This document shows, piece after piece, positions 33,758 to 46,300 of a stretch of DNA of 64,000 nucleotides. Position 1 is the first letter of the stretch. Every line of letters begins with the position of its first letter. The notes below the pieces were generated by a model that saw only the letters and a list, made by a program, of their open reading frames with translations, was not told the DNA's origin and searched no databases. The DNA comes from Akebia trifoliata. Taxonomy: Eukaryota; Streptophyta; Magnoliopsida; Ranunculales; Lardizabalaceae. The DNA lies in NCBI GenBank assembly GCA_017979445.1, contig JADQWC010000290.1:40470-104469 (forward strand), written 5' to 3'. Position numbers and translations under genes: made by a program.

Positions 33758-36700
33758 TTACATATAGAGTCCTTCAGGCACCCCTTCTTTCTTCTTGAAC
33801 ATTACCTTTTCCTTTGCCTTCTTGAAGTCCACATGTGTCACCTGTACCACATCATTTTAAAGGTAAATAATCTTCAAATATTCAAATATTTTTAAGGAAA
33901 ACTCAAAGAATTTTGTTAGCCAAGCAAGAATATCTTCTTGCAGAAGAGGTTTTGAGCAGCATGCAGGCTGCGTGATGGGAACTAACTGTACACCCTGAGC
34001 TTTAAAAATCCCAACGATGACACTCAACCACAAAAAACAAAAAACAGTAGAGGGCAAAGAATTCAAAGATAAAGGCATGCACGCTTGGTCATCAACACTT
34101 GCACTGAAAAAAAGAAGAAATGATGGTCATTTGAAGAAAAAAACTGGGGTAGTTTTTTTTTTTTTCCCTCCTTCAGTTTTACTTTCTTCCATTCGTTGCC
34201 AAACCCAAAGACAACTGCCGCTGGTGGTGATGATTTCCTTCCTTTCTTTGGACTTGGAATTCCCATTTTGACATTTGTCGAGCGTTCTCAAGCGACCCGA
34301 CTTATGTGGGTTCTATGAAAACTGTGGTTCAAAGTTAAGATGATGAATCTACAAAAATACGGGAGCGAATCTTTCCAAGTCAGAAAAAATCTCAATCCTA
34401 AAATAGATTAAAATGGTCCATTAAGAGCATCTTTGGATGCAAGAATAAGGGAAAACCCTTCTCATATCTTATTCATATGCAGCTTAACAGCCAATAAAGA
34501 CCTACAAACTATTGTCATCAATATTCAAAATTCTAAACACTTATGTGGAAGTGGTCAAGAACTTATTGAACTGTCTTCAAATGGGATACTATTGTAAACA
34601 GGGTGGGCAATGAGAAAATTTTATACTTCTTTTTGTCCCTTTGCGGATCACCTTGACCTCAGATATGAGTTTTAAATAAAATTTATCCAAAACCTCAGAG
34701 CCGTATCCTCAAAGCAAAAAAAAAAAATAAATAAAAGCTATTCAAGGTCTCCAGAGAAAGTTCCGCTTTGAGCTTTCCTTTTTACAATTATTACTGGACT
34801 TAATGGTTGTATTGTTGGAGGCAATTTCTTATAGTTAGTAGAGAAAGAAAGCTCAGAGGCAAAAAAGATCAGATTAAATTGAATGTGTCAAGTAGATTAA
34901 GTAATGCTAATGACATTGACTCTAAGTTATATCAATATGTAATATAACTCAATAGTTTGATTGGACAGTGTCACGACACAATCCATAAAAAGATTCCAAG
35001 TTCCAATGGTGAAAAATCTCAAGTGCACCTAACGTATTATCCATCGATACTACTAAAAGCAATAAACAAATATAAAGTACTGAATTAGTCTTTTGAGAAT
35101 ATGAACAACAGAAGTGCTAGTCCAAGAATGAGAAAACACACCTTCATACGGCGCTCCCTCAAAGCAAGCAAGCCAGCCTCAGTACAGATTGCTTTGATGT
35201 CAGCTCCAGAAAACTCATCCTTAGTCATTACGAACTCTTCTAAGTTGACATCATCTGCCAAAGTCATCCTTGATGTGTGTATCTGCATTACCAAGTACAA
35301 TGAACACTTAGTAAACATATTGGAGTTGCATTCATGGGCCAAAAACACACACTAATTGGACATCTTGAACAGAATAATGGCACATAGGTGTACCTGGAAA
35401 ATGCGCCTCCTTGTTTTGATATCAGGAAGAGGGAATTCAATCTTCCTATCTATTCGTCCAGGTCGAAGCAATGCAGGATCAAGGCTTTCAATTCTGTTTG
35501 TTGCAAGAATTACTTTGACATCTCCTCTTGAATCAAAACCATCTAATTGGTTCAACAGTTCCAACATGGTCCTCTGAATTTCACGTTCACCACCTGAATT
35601 GGCATCGTACCTGTGTAATATACATACTAAATCTGAAATAGTCCAGCAACATTCATTAAGAAAAACAAATACAAATCAAACATTGAGGACCATACCTTTT
35701 TGTGCCAACAGCATCAATCTCATCAATGAAGACAATCGAAGGTGAAAGGTCATCAGCAACCCTAAAGAGTTCTCTCACTAGTTTTGGACCGTCTCCCAAG
35801 TATTTTTGAATAAGTTCACTTCCAACAACACGCAAAAAGGTTGCAGATGTTGAGTTTGCCACAGCCTAAACGAAACAAAACAAATTTACACGCTCAGGAT
35901 GTGTTGCACAGAAAAGTTGTTCCAACCATTGTTTTTAGACACTGAGGCACGAGGCAAGGCACTCGTTGGCCAGTGCTTCGAGGCTTAAGCCTCATACGAA
36001 TGATAATTTTAAATATACAGCATAACATTTAAAATAACTACTATTAAAGACTAAAAAATTAGGACAACCATTGCATATTTCCAAATTTTATCCATTACAA
36101 CAAATAATAATATAAACATTGTTATTCTATATTTTAGCAAAAAAGAAATATTTTGTATTTGAATAATTCAAAGTTTCTACCGAAAATAACTATTTTATAT
36201 TTATAACAAATATACAATTAAATATTGATTTTCGATAAGACTCGTGCTGGAGTGACCTCGTGTCGCACTTCATGACGTGAAAGTGGATAGGAACCATAGA
36301 TGCTTTGCATCAAGATACGAGTGAAAAAGCATCTATGGTTCCTATCCACTTTCACGTCATGAAGTGCCATATGAGGTTCCAGCTTGAGGACACTTCAGCA
36401 TTATTCTTTCAATAACTTACTTTGTAAAAGACTTAATACTATAAAGATATTTATAAATCAACTCAACTCAGTGATTTTCTTTGCATACATTACTATTTTA
36501 TATTCAAATACACTTTTAAGTGTTCCAATTATGTTGTATGCTACTAGCAACAACAAAGAAATAAAATAAAGTAAAGAGAAATTAGAAAAAAGAAACAAAG
36601 AATTAAATAAGATATGCCTTTTAGGTGCCTCTTGGTCTGAAAACCTTAGCTGCTTTTGAGTTTCAACCTTCCACCTCAGAGAGTTTTTAACGACAAGGCA

Positions 36701-39700
36701 TAAGAAGAAAAAAAACATTGGTATATATGCTAAACAAAATAGAAAAATTAACGTGAGGCATACACCTCACACCGAGGCATATGCCTTTTAGGTGCCTCTT
36801 GGTCTGAGGCGTAAACCTTAGCTGCTTTTGAGTTTCAACCTTCCGCCTCAGGGAGTTTTTAACGAGCCTCATCTTGAGGCGTGCCTCAAGGCATAAGCCT
36901 CACATGCCTCTAAAAACATTGGTTTTGTAGATTACGTGATTGAGAAGGAGAATAGAAGAAGATATTGGAGAAACGTTACAAATATAATCATCCGAGAAAC
37001 AGTAAAAAGAAGAAAAGAAAGATTCAAACTCTTGTGATGTGCTCTGATACCATGTAGATTAAGAGTTTGAGAAGGAGCATAGAAGAGGATATTGGAGACA
37101 AACGTGGGAGGAGTCGAATTAACTCCAACCCTAGCCGCACAATGTATTATATATCATAACCAAATAACAAAATAAAGAAAAGAGTATACTAGCCCTACTA
37201 ATAATAACTTATTACTCCTAACAGGTTTCAACTTCCAACGAAAAAGTGAAAAAAAAAAAATTAAGAAGATGAATACTAATTACAGCAAAACGTAGAATGG
37301 AGCCATCTCTCTCGACACAAGCACAAAGAGATTCTTAGGCATGCAACAGTGATATAACCTAACCACGAAGCACCAACCCAGAAACTTCGGGCCTGTTTGG
37401 ATTGACTTCTTAAAGTGCTTCTGGCTTCAACAGGGAGCCAGAAGCACTATATGGATCATTTGGACGAATAAGTACTTTTCAAAATAATTTTTCAAAAAAG
37501 TAAAATTAGTTCTATGAGAAGTACCGAGAACAGTGCTTCTCAAATCTGTTTTTGCGGAGAGCCAATTTGTTCGTCAATTAATAGGGTGCGGTTCCAAAAC
37601 TACCCTCGTGAAAATTAGAAATTACTCCATATATCCTGATTCAGTCCGTCAAAAAAAATCGCTCTTATACTATAAACCCTCGTCGTTCATGCGAAACCCT
37701 AAAAGGAAGTTCTGCCAAAACCCTCTCCTCTTTACGACGAAAGCCTCTCCTCCCTCAGGCGACTACGACGACGGTCTCTCCGGCCTCTCCAAGTCAGTTC
37801 GGCAATCAGTCCCTGTTTTTTTCATTTTGTAAACCTTCGTCGTTCAACCTAACTCCTTGACAGAAGTTTGGCCGAAACCTTCTCCTACCTACGACGAAAA
37901 CATATCTCCCCTCCGGCGAGTACGGCAACGACGTCTCCGACGATTGCAGCGGCGAGTTCGTCCTCTCCTCATAGGTAAGTCGATCGGCTCACACTCATTC
38001 GATGGTCTATTTCTCTTCTCATATCTTTTACGGCAAAGGGGAATTTCTGTGTTTGATAATTTTCTTACAAAATCGACTGATTATGCAAAATCGATCGAAT
38101 AAAAAATATAGTTCGTATTTTCGAACATAGGAATTTCTGTGTTTGATAATTTGGGGAATTTCTGTGTTTGATAATTTGGGGAATGTCTGTGTTTGATAAT
38201 TTTCTTACAAAATCGACTGATTATACAAAATCGATCGAATAAAAATATAGTTCATATTTTCGAACATAGGAATTTCTGTGTTTGATAATTTTCTTACAAA
38301 ATCGACTGATTATACAAAATCGATCGAATAAAAATATAGTTCATATTTTCGAACATAGGAATTTCTGTGTTTGATAATTTGGGGAATTTCTGTGTAGATG
38401 AGATGGTAAATTTAGTCTTAAGTTGATGACACAAGGAATCTTTAGATTTCAATCAAGTTGTTTCTAAGCAAGCATCATCAATGGACTTCTTTTTAGTCGG
38501 AGGTGTCAAATTTGAGTTCTTTCTCTTGATCTTGGTTTCATTAAGAAATCTTCATAATTTTTACTGTTTCTCTTAAGATGAGATGTATTAAATGTGAACT
38601 CACACAAATCCGCCAAATACGACTCCAAGAAGAGGTAAAAAAACAATTCGTTTATCCCTTTATTACTTTGGAGAAGAAGACTTCTTATATAGTGTAGATA
38701 ATTTGGGGAATTTCTGTGTTTGATAATTTTGTAAGATCTTATCATCTGGGAAATAGGGTTTGAATGAGGACTTTGGTTTGGAGTTTTGTATTTTAGTGAT
38801 TCATGTTATTTTGATGCAAGTACACGTGTATTTGAGAAACATGTATTTGAGAAATTATGCAATACTTTACACGAAGAGGTGGGTCTTGAAAGAACAAGGA
38901 ACGTTTCTTTAGAAGTATCCTTAGGAATGTTCTTGAAGATATTGGGACAAAACGAGGGCATGCGAAGTGTTGGTGATCGATTTCAACGTTCTGAAGAAAC
39001 CGTGAGTAGACACTTTCATAGAATCTTGAAAGCTGTCCTTGAATTGTGCAAAACTCTCATTGTGCCTCGTTCTTTGGATGAGATCCCTCATCAAATTCAC
39101 ACTAATCGAAGATTCTGACATTTCTTTAAGGTAATTTTAAAGTTAAATTCAAAAAAATTATAATGTTTAATCTTTAAAATAAAATTTCTTTTTATATGAA
39201 GGATTGTGTGGGAGCGATTGACGGTACTCATATTGGGGCACGAGTTCCAATAGCAGATCAACTTCGATATTTAGGTCGAAAAGGTATAACGCAAAATGTA
39301 ATGGCTGTATGCTCTTTCGATATGTTCTTCACATATGTAGTTGCTGGTTGGGAAGGACAAGCAAATGACGCGAACGTATTCTTAAAAACAATAAATAATC
39401 CTAATTCAGGATTTCCTCACCCTCCGTCAGGTTGGTATTCAAAATTTTACTTAATACATTTAATTATACGTTATATATATAAAATAATGAAATTATTATT
39501 CATTTGTAGGCAAATATTACTTGGTTGACTCTGGTTATCCATTGATGGATGGGTATATGACACCATATAGGGGTGTCTGTTACCATTTACAAGATTTTCG
39601 ATGGGGTGCATGGCAGAAGGAAAAGAAGGAGTTATTTAACCATCTTCATTCTTCATTGCGTAATGTTATAGAGAGATGTTTTGGGGTATTAAAGGCAAGA

Positions 39701-42700
39701 TGGGCAATTCTTAGGGACATGCACACATACTCCATTGATACTCAAAGGGATATCGTCATTGCTTGCATGGGACTGTACAATTTCATTCGAAATGAAGCTT
39801 TGGCAGATGTTGAATTTGCTATATACGAAGAATTAGATTATATAGATGAAGCCGTCCCTAGGAGTGTAGATGAGCCTGGACCCTCGAGACGTTCACAACG
39901 AGAAAGACATAGAGAAATGGAACGTAGGAGAGAAATCATAGCTGAAGCTATAAAAGAAGCTTATGATCGACGTGATATAATTATATAATTTTATTATTTA
40001 AAAGTTACTATTAACTGAATAAATTATATTTTTGGGTAAATTTAGTATGTTTTTACTATATGAACATCTTTGTTTATTGGTATGACGATCACATATAAAT
40101 TTTGTTTATGAATGTTTTCTTTTCATTTTACACATGTTGGTGTGATTATTACATATGATTTTATGTATGATGATACATGTTTTATTATATGATAGTTGTT
40201 ATGTTTTTATACAGGTTTTATTTTTCACATTCCAATATTTAGGGAAGGTTCTGTATAATTTAAAAAAGTTAAGAATAAGTATATTTTGAATATAAAATGA
40301 TGTTATCATGTTTTTTATTTAATAAAAACAGTAACTGTTACTTTTTTTTTTAGCATATGTTGTTGAGTTATAATGTTAAAAACAGTAATTATTACATATA
40401 AGGGTATTCTGGTCATTTTAACAGAATACAGAATAGTTTCCTAACACAAAACTTTATGAGAAGTACTTCTGACAGTACTTCTCAGATCTTGCATCCAAAC
40501 GTACAACACGTATTCAACTACTTGAGACAGTACTTTAGAAAGTACTTCTGGAAGTACTTATATTTTAAGTACTTCTGGCTCCTGTATCCACACGGGCCCT
40601 TCCATTATATACAATGCGACAAGTTACATTCATTTATGCCAACCTACCACCCACAAAAATAGAGAAAATGTTATCGCAATGAGGCATGGTGTACTACATT
40701 CGGTTCTTGCATCTGGTGCTAAAGCACATGACAAAAAATGAAATCTGACTACTAAGAAACTACTAAAAATGTTAATAGAGTAAATCGGTTGCTACATGAT
40801 CATGTAGATGTAGAAAACAGGAAAATTAAATATACTAATAGGAAACTAAATTAGTAATTATTTGCAGTTCTAAGAAATAAAAGAAAAAAGTAGGATCGAT
40901 GGTAAGATTTTTTTTTGGAGTTAATTTTTATCAATTAGTACTTTGAATGAAAATTATCATACATTTTTAACCTAGCATGCAAATATATGAAAAGATTGCA
41001 CCTAGTTATACTGTAACAAGTTTTTCGTTCTTACCAGCAGAAAACTACGTGTATATACCCCGACAATATCACCAAAAATTAAAAATAAAATAAAATAAAG
41101 ACGTAAGTACCTTAGCAAGTAATGTCTTGCCCGTTCCAGGCTCTCCATAGAGTATGACTCCCTTAGGAGGCTTAATACCAATATCTTCATACAATTCAGG
41201 ATGAGTAAGAGGAAGCTCCACTGCCTCTTTGATTTCCTGTATCTGGGCATCTAATCCACCTATGTCAGCATATGACTCCAAAGGAGCCTTCTCAACCTTC
41301 ATCACAGATACCATTGGATCAACTTCGTCTTGAAGGAGTCCAACGACAGAAAGAACCTGAAAGAGATAATAAACCAAAGAAGCACTTTCTGAATTCCTCC
41401 CCAGAAACCAGAAATATTTTGTAGCATAATGATTTACTTCATTCCAAAGAGAATCTAACATAGAGACAACTAACTACTTGATGGCTTAACAAATAAAGAA
41501 TAATTGCACACGTGAAAATTTCACAGTTTATAACTGTAACAGTGGAAGCAAGTAGTTGCATCTGGTGTTTTAGAGCTAATTGTGTTATGTGCAATAGCAT
41601 CCTTGGAACTCTACTTAGGTGGCTTCCTAATGCCTTTTATCCCTTGTGTAACTTGATTCCAGATGCAATTTGTTGGTGCCTATGGAAAGTGTGAAACGCC
41701 CATATCGTCCAAAAGAAAGAATCTAATTTAGAAGGTACTATCCTGATGATCAAGGCAACGTTACGGCACTGGACATCCATAGACCAAGAAATGAGAGCAT
41801 TCACTTATGCGACTTGGTTTTCAAGTAGAGCAGGATTGTATTCATCTCATCTTAGTTTTGTGTTCTAGTTTAATTGTTTTCCTCTTTATCGAGACCCTCT
41901 GTTACATTCCTATCTTGTACCCCTTTCTTGTTCAGTTGTTCTCAGTGAAATTTACTTTTGTTGATCTGGAAAAAGAAGCAATGAGCTATATAAAATAAAG
42001 AATGTAGACCCTATACTCCAAGGAGACTGGTTTGAAACCCAACTCCATCAATCCCCACTGACAGTCCCATTTCTTTTTCTTTAGAATTAGCAGATTATCA
42101 GTTGGTGGGAGACATGGTGTAAATGCATATGAAGACTTGGGTTTGTACCCAATTCCCAGGAATGTAGGATCCAGAATCTAGAAGAAACACCCCTGAACTA
42201 GATTATCATAGCAATTTATGGCAAAGTAATTGGATTCTGTAGAAATTTGCAGTTGTGCGCCTGTTGCAATTCAACTGAGGTCACTATCCTTCATCACACC
42301 AAATATTTTGGGAAAATAGGTGAATTACCTTAATGTTTCTTGATATGGATAGAGGACATTGGTAATCTACAATCATGGTTATCAATATGTAGGCAGAGTA
42401 CATTAATAATGTGAAACTGGTACAATGATAATTCTTTGATCTTCAAATTACCAACCTCGCAAATATGAAGTTGTTTCCAAAAATTTGTTTTTTCTCCATT
42501 CTTGCCAAATGCATCAACATAATGAGAATGAAACCATAATCCACAAAATCCACCCTCGAACATTGAATGCTTAGGTTGGACATGACTAACCCAATGAATA
42601 TTTCAATAACCAGAAAATGCTTGACAAACATTATCTGTCACTCAAAATAAAAAAGAAGTTGATTGAGGTGCTCACTAGTCACCACAAGCATTGTAAGGGA

Positions 42701-45700
42701 AGTGAAGTTTGCCATGATATCTAATTGTTTCATCAAATGGTCTATTGTGAGGATTTTATTGAGAATGGTCATCCAAGTGAAGAGAGCTAGTTTGGACAAG
42801 GCAGGAATGCTCTATACCATCATATCAAAAAAGATAAAGCATCAATTACTACTAAAGAAGAAGTGAACCAATACACTGGGAATACTCTTTTACAAACCCA
42901 CTGCAATATGTCTCATATCACCCCCAGCTTCCATCATTTGCATTGATTAATGAACTCCAGAAGTCTTCCCCAAAAACCTCAAACTACTGTCTGATTACCA
43001 CCTTATAATGAATGTTATTAGAAACTTCTCATAGATAAAAACAACTGCACTCGTACATCAACCAAGATTTTCAATACTGCATTTACATTGTGATGCAGGA
43101 CGTTATGGGAAGAAGATGAAAGAATGGAGTTAAGGAATCTAATTTGGAATTTGGGCTAAAAGAGGGTTACCTCAAACGTTCCCCCAAGGGTTTGGTTGTG
43201 GGATTTAATCATAGCATTTTGCAATTATGATTAAGGATCTAGGTTTATAGGGTAAAGGAAAGGGTTGAGGTTAAGATGTGTAGGGTAAGGATTAAGGATT
43301 GTGAGAAAGGGGTTTCAAGACTTCAAGATTTCAAGAAAATCAAGAAAACAATATAAAAAAAACGAAAAGATGATAGAAAAGATAGAAGAAGATAGTACAC
43401 TGGAATTACACCAAGATGGATGGCCTCCAATCACGAGAAAAACTGTAAAATTTCTTTTTATTCCATAAAACTGATAAAAACCAATTTATTCCATAAAACT
43501 GATATATATATATATATATAGACTCAAAAAATTACATAAAAATTAACTCTTTTGACCCAAAAAGTCAATCCCATGTAAGACTAACACCCAATCGGCATTT
43601 TGGCCATAACTTTCTCAAAACTCATCAGAATTGCAAAATCTTGGACTCGTTGGATAGGTAACTAAATAACCAATCAAATGGCACAAAATTTATCCAATAC
43701 AACAAATTTGACCCCTCAAAAAAAGACAAATAAAAATAACGTGAATAGTACGTGAACTAATATATGACCTCTAAAATAATAATACGACATCTAAAAATAA
43801 AATAAATCTCATTTAAAACTGATCCCAATAAATTAAAAGGAATAAAAAAAATCAACTCTAGACCCAAACAAGCTACAACCTAAATAATTCCAAAATTTTC
43901 ATTGGAACCTATGACTGCTTGCTTGATTTGTGTCCCGCATCACATTGATTCTCTCTCTCCCATAAGCTTTTTGTTTCATCCTCATACCTCCAAGCCACTC
44001 ACTCAATAGGGATTTATCGATCTCAAATTATGTCCTTTCACTTCCTTAGGATTACTTGCTAGCTTTCGGTCGACCAAATGGTATTTATGTTCATCATCCT
44101 AACATTCCAAAGAAACTCTCTTCCAAGCATCTCAAGCCTCATGGCTGTAATAAGAAAAATTAGAAAGAGTATTATGTTTGAATATTTAAAAAGCTCTTCA
44201 TATAAGGGTGGTTTTCCTTGTTTCAACGTACACCCTTCTCCTACGACACATGTATACCCTCATATTTTTCTAGAGATCAAGAGAAAAATAAGGTTAAGAT
44301 TGAATTTGGACCTTAATACACTGGAACGCTAATCTATGTCAATCTTGGAAATAATCCCTTTGAATGAAACCTATTTGTTTTTAAATCTATACATTCCATG
44401 ATTACTAAGGATCCATATTGAAATTTTCAACTTCCGACAAAATTGCCTTGGTGAGGAGATATGATATCCCATCATGCCCTTAATATGGTGGGTAAGACTT
44501 AGCAATTACTTGTAAATTCATCTTGACAAAAGTCTCCAATATTTCCATGCCTCCTTTAGGCATAATTAGGGCTATAAAAGTAGCACACTTTTCACAAGGA
44601 ATGCTTCTTTATTGTATATCAAATGAAGTTAGGTTTAAAGGGTTTAAACCTAGGACATGGGAACAACATTCCACACATCTTACCTCTTAGCTAAGTTGGT
44701 ACTTCGAGTTTTATTGTATAGCCACTATTATCTTCATTAAATCTTCTCTCATGATGTCTCAAAGTTAGGCCCAAAAGACAAATAACAGCTTATTACTCAT
44801 CAAAGGGTCTTTCAAACCAATAACATGAATCTTAAGAAAAATGGACCAAAGGAAAATCCCTCTGACTTTGGTAGAAAAGATCTGGACTTTGATAAAGGTT
44901 TAAAAGAAAGGAAAAAAAAAAATACATTAGCTTAGACCTTATCTTCTTGTCCAATGACTTCACCCTCAACTTTGGGGTGTAAGAATGAATTATTTTCTTC
45001 TTCTTGAACCGGAAAAACACTTAAAGATTTTTCTGTTGGTATCTTCCTCAAATCAGTTTACCTCAAACTTCTGTAGCCAAGCAATCTCCTTCGTAGCAAT
45101 CTTTAAGAACTCCATGGAGACCATTCTCTTCCTTGTTGATGGAGGGAAGACATTTTAGTACTTTTTTCTAACTTGCAAAAACTCTCCATTTAACCTTTTT
45201 AATTCAGGTTCTTATTCTTTATCACATTTCAAAGATACCACAAGAAACTCCTAAATCTATCAAGTTTTGACTTTTGAATATCCAACCAATGTTTTCTATT
45301 ATAAAGAAATAGATGATTAAAAACTCCACAAACGATGACAACTAAATCTCTTGTTGGGCGCTCAATCACCCACACATTTTCATCCCCATCATTATCATCA
45401 AAATCATATCCCAAAAATCTAAGGTCAGCCAAAGAAAAATACCCAAAAAAAAAAACAACTTTTTTCCAAAACCTCGACAAAATCCATGGGATTGTATTTC
45501 CTCCAAACGCATCTCACTCAATCTCTAATGTATCTCTGAGGATGTGCAAACCAACAAGTTTGACCTAAAGTCGCAATAACTGCTCTTAAGTCTATAACAC
45601 AGTTCGAATCCTAAGTTTCCAATTGCCAACTATGCACCTTGATGTAAATTGTAAACCCTAATTCATGGATATAAGTCTTCCCATCGTATAAAGAAATCAA

Positions 45701-46300
45701 ATCTAATTACAATCCAGAATTAATTAAAATAAAGAGAGAAATTCATTCATAAACCCTAATTCCAAAATCATCCACAAAATCAAAAGAAGAAAAAAAAAAC
45801 TGCAAGAACAAAAATCAAACCTTATTGTGCATGAGAATAGCGCAACCGGGCTCGAGCTGATCTTTATCAACAAACGATAGAATACCAACATAGTACTCCG
45901 GACCCACGGAAGACGACACAATTGCGTGATTCTCATCAATAAGTTCCTCGAGATTTCCAACACTCATAGGAGAACCGCGGAGGTCATCAACCTTAGATCG
46001 ATCCTCTTCGTTCTTGTCCTCCTGAGGCTTTAACCTCTCCTGATTGCTTACGAACTCCTCCTCCATTAGGAGATAATCCTTGATCCGCTCGAGCTTTAAC
46101 AGTCTGAGCTTACATTTGGTGAGAGGAGTCACAACGGGGAGACGAGCCGCGGCTTCGGGTCCCTTCTGCTTGCGCTGCTTGCGGCCAACCCGAGCTGGCG
46201 GCGCTGCTGGTTCGAACTTCTTTTCTTTTTTGTCTCCATCGTTCTTGCGATCTCCTGGTGAGCCTTGCTTGTTCAAACCTCCTGGAGTTCCTTGACCCAT
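33758..46300 (-). CDS. RPT2: 26S proteasome regulatory subunit 4 (ATPase RPT2)
   Basis: A complete gene. Coding exons, in order of translation: 46300-45821, 41356-41111, 35865-35696, 35610-35394, 35282-35142, 33841-33758. All introns are GT-AG and the frame closes to 445 residues, family length. The N-terminal MGQG is the N-myristoylation signal of RPT2. A charged, probably coiled-coil region (~65-110) and an OB-fold precede the AAA+ domain. That domain has Walker A GEPGTGKT (~231-238), Walker B IVFIDEID (~286-293) and [13 protein letters not shown] as second region of homology. The C-terminus GLYM fits the HbYX motif that opens the 20S gate. RPT2 is one of six ATPases in the 19S base, which unfold ubiquitinated substrates in nucleus and cytosol. 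Introns 1 (4.5 kb) and 2 (5.2 kb) are swollen by transposons, but all splice sites look intact. Confidence 0.97.
36239..36406. mobile_element. MULE-type hairpin MITE, copy 4
   Basis: A 168-bp near-perfect hairpin. GACTCGTGCTGGAGTGACCTC at the left faces a right end CACTTCAGCATTATTC. The stem includes GTGGATAGGAACCATAGATG against CATCTATGGTTCCTATCCAC. A 9-bp target-site duplication is seen as TTTCGATAA (36230-36238) / TTTCAATAA (36407-36415), 8 of 9 matching. Confidence 0.85.
36613..36905 (+). repeat. Direct duplication in RPT2 intron 2
   Basis: Text from TATGCCTTTTAGGTGCCTCT through CAACCTTCC(A/G)CCTCAG to GAGTTTTTAACGA occurs at about 36613-36705 and again at about 36780-36870. The second copy has a small GGCGT insertion. 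Confidence 0.75.
36926..37223 (-). mobile_element. TRIM-like miniature LTR element
   Basis: A 298-bp element flanked by the exact 5-bp duplication GGTTT (36921-36925 and 37224-37228). On the minus strand a 171-bp LTR (37223-37053) starts TGTTAGGAGTAATAAG and ends CTTAATCTACA. One base later comes TGGTATCAGAGC (37052-37041), the classic primer-binding site complementary to initiator methionine tRNA. The left end (36926-36980) repeats the terminal ~55 bases of the LTR. It is therefore the end of the second LTR, the rest having been deleted. No protein-coding capacity. Confidence 0.8.
38040..38395 (+). repeat. Tandem repeats inside the Harbinger element
   Basis: An approximately 90-base unit (GGAATTTCTGTGTTTGATAA, then AAATCGACTGATTAT and TATTTTCGAACATA) occurs three times. 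The second is preceded by two extra 25-base copies of its first part. A further stray copy of GGAATTTCTGTGTTTGATAA lies near 38707. Confidence 0.85.
38786..39988 (+). pseudogene. Harbinger transposase (HARBI1/ALP1-like nuclease), one nonsense codon
   Basis: Three exons can be joined: 38786-39130, 39202-39430 and 39510-39988, with clean GT-AG introns of 71 and 79 bases. Exon 1 encodes the N-terminal helical region ([20 protein letters not shown], then [13 protein letters not shown]). Exon 2 carries the first catalytic Asp in [13 protein letters not shown], and [14 protein letters not shown]. Exon 3 carries the second Asp in YYLVDSGYP and the Glu in [15 protein letters not shown]. The only visible lesion is TGA at 39116-39118, where relatives usually have an aromatic residue. 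Otherwise it is open, and the DDE residues are all present. It may be recently dead, or the stop may be an assembly error. The exact start is uncertain. Confidence 0.85.
41357..45820 (-). other. RPT2 intron 1 (4.5 kb)
   Basis: Bounded by AAG|GTTTGA at exon 1 and TTTCAG|GTTCTT at exon 2 (minus strand). It contains a solo LTR (43091-43942). The rest has no recognisable gene; short open frames are unsupported. Confidence 0.8.
43091..43942. mobile_element. Solo LTR in RPT2 intron 1
   Basis: An 852-bp stretch starting TGATGCAGGAC and ending GTCCCGCATCA (inverted terminal TG...CA). It is flanked on both sides by CATTG (43086-43090 and 43943-43947), a perfect 5-bp target-site duplication. It contains text common in plant LTRs (TTTTGGCCATAACTTTCTCA) and a short (TA)n. 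No internal domain remains, as expected after recombination between two LTRs. Confidence 0.85.

Larger units (their letters stand above)
35927..36920. mobile_element. Possible ~1 kb TIR element in RPT2 intron 2
   Basis: The left end CCATTGTTTTTAGACACTGA faces a right end GCCTCTAAAAACATTGG in inverted orientation. Both are followed inward by GGC/GCC-rich text such as GAGGCACGAGGCAAGGC and CTTGAGGCGTGCCTCAAGGC. It has been entered by a MULE-type MITE (36239) and has an internal duplication (36613 and 36780). No coding capacity and no clear target-site duplication, so superfamily and limits are uncertain. Confidence 0.5.
37389..40599 (+). mobile_element. PIF/Harbinger transposon, 3.2 kb, in RPT2 intron 2
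   Basis: Terminal inverted repeats GGGCCTGTTTGGAT at the left and ATCCACACGGGCCC at the right (11-12 of 14 pairing), and a 3-bp duplication TTC on each side (37386-37388, 40600-40602). It lies opposite to the host gene's transcription and encodes a Harbinger-type nuclease with one visible stop codon. The usual second Myb-like protein is not seen. The right subterminal region carries repeated AGTACTT(CT) motifs, likely transposase-binding sites. A short relative is at 50221-51278. Confidence 0.85.
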
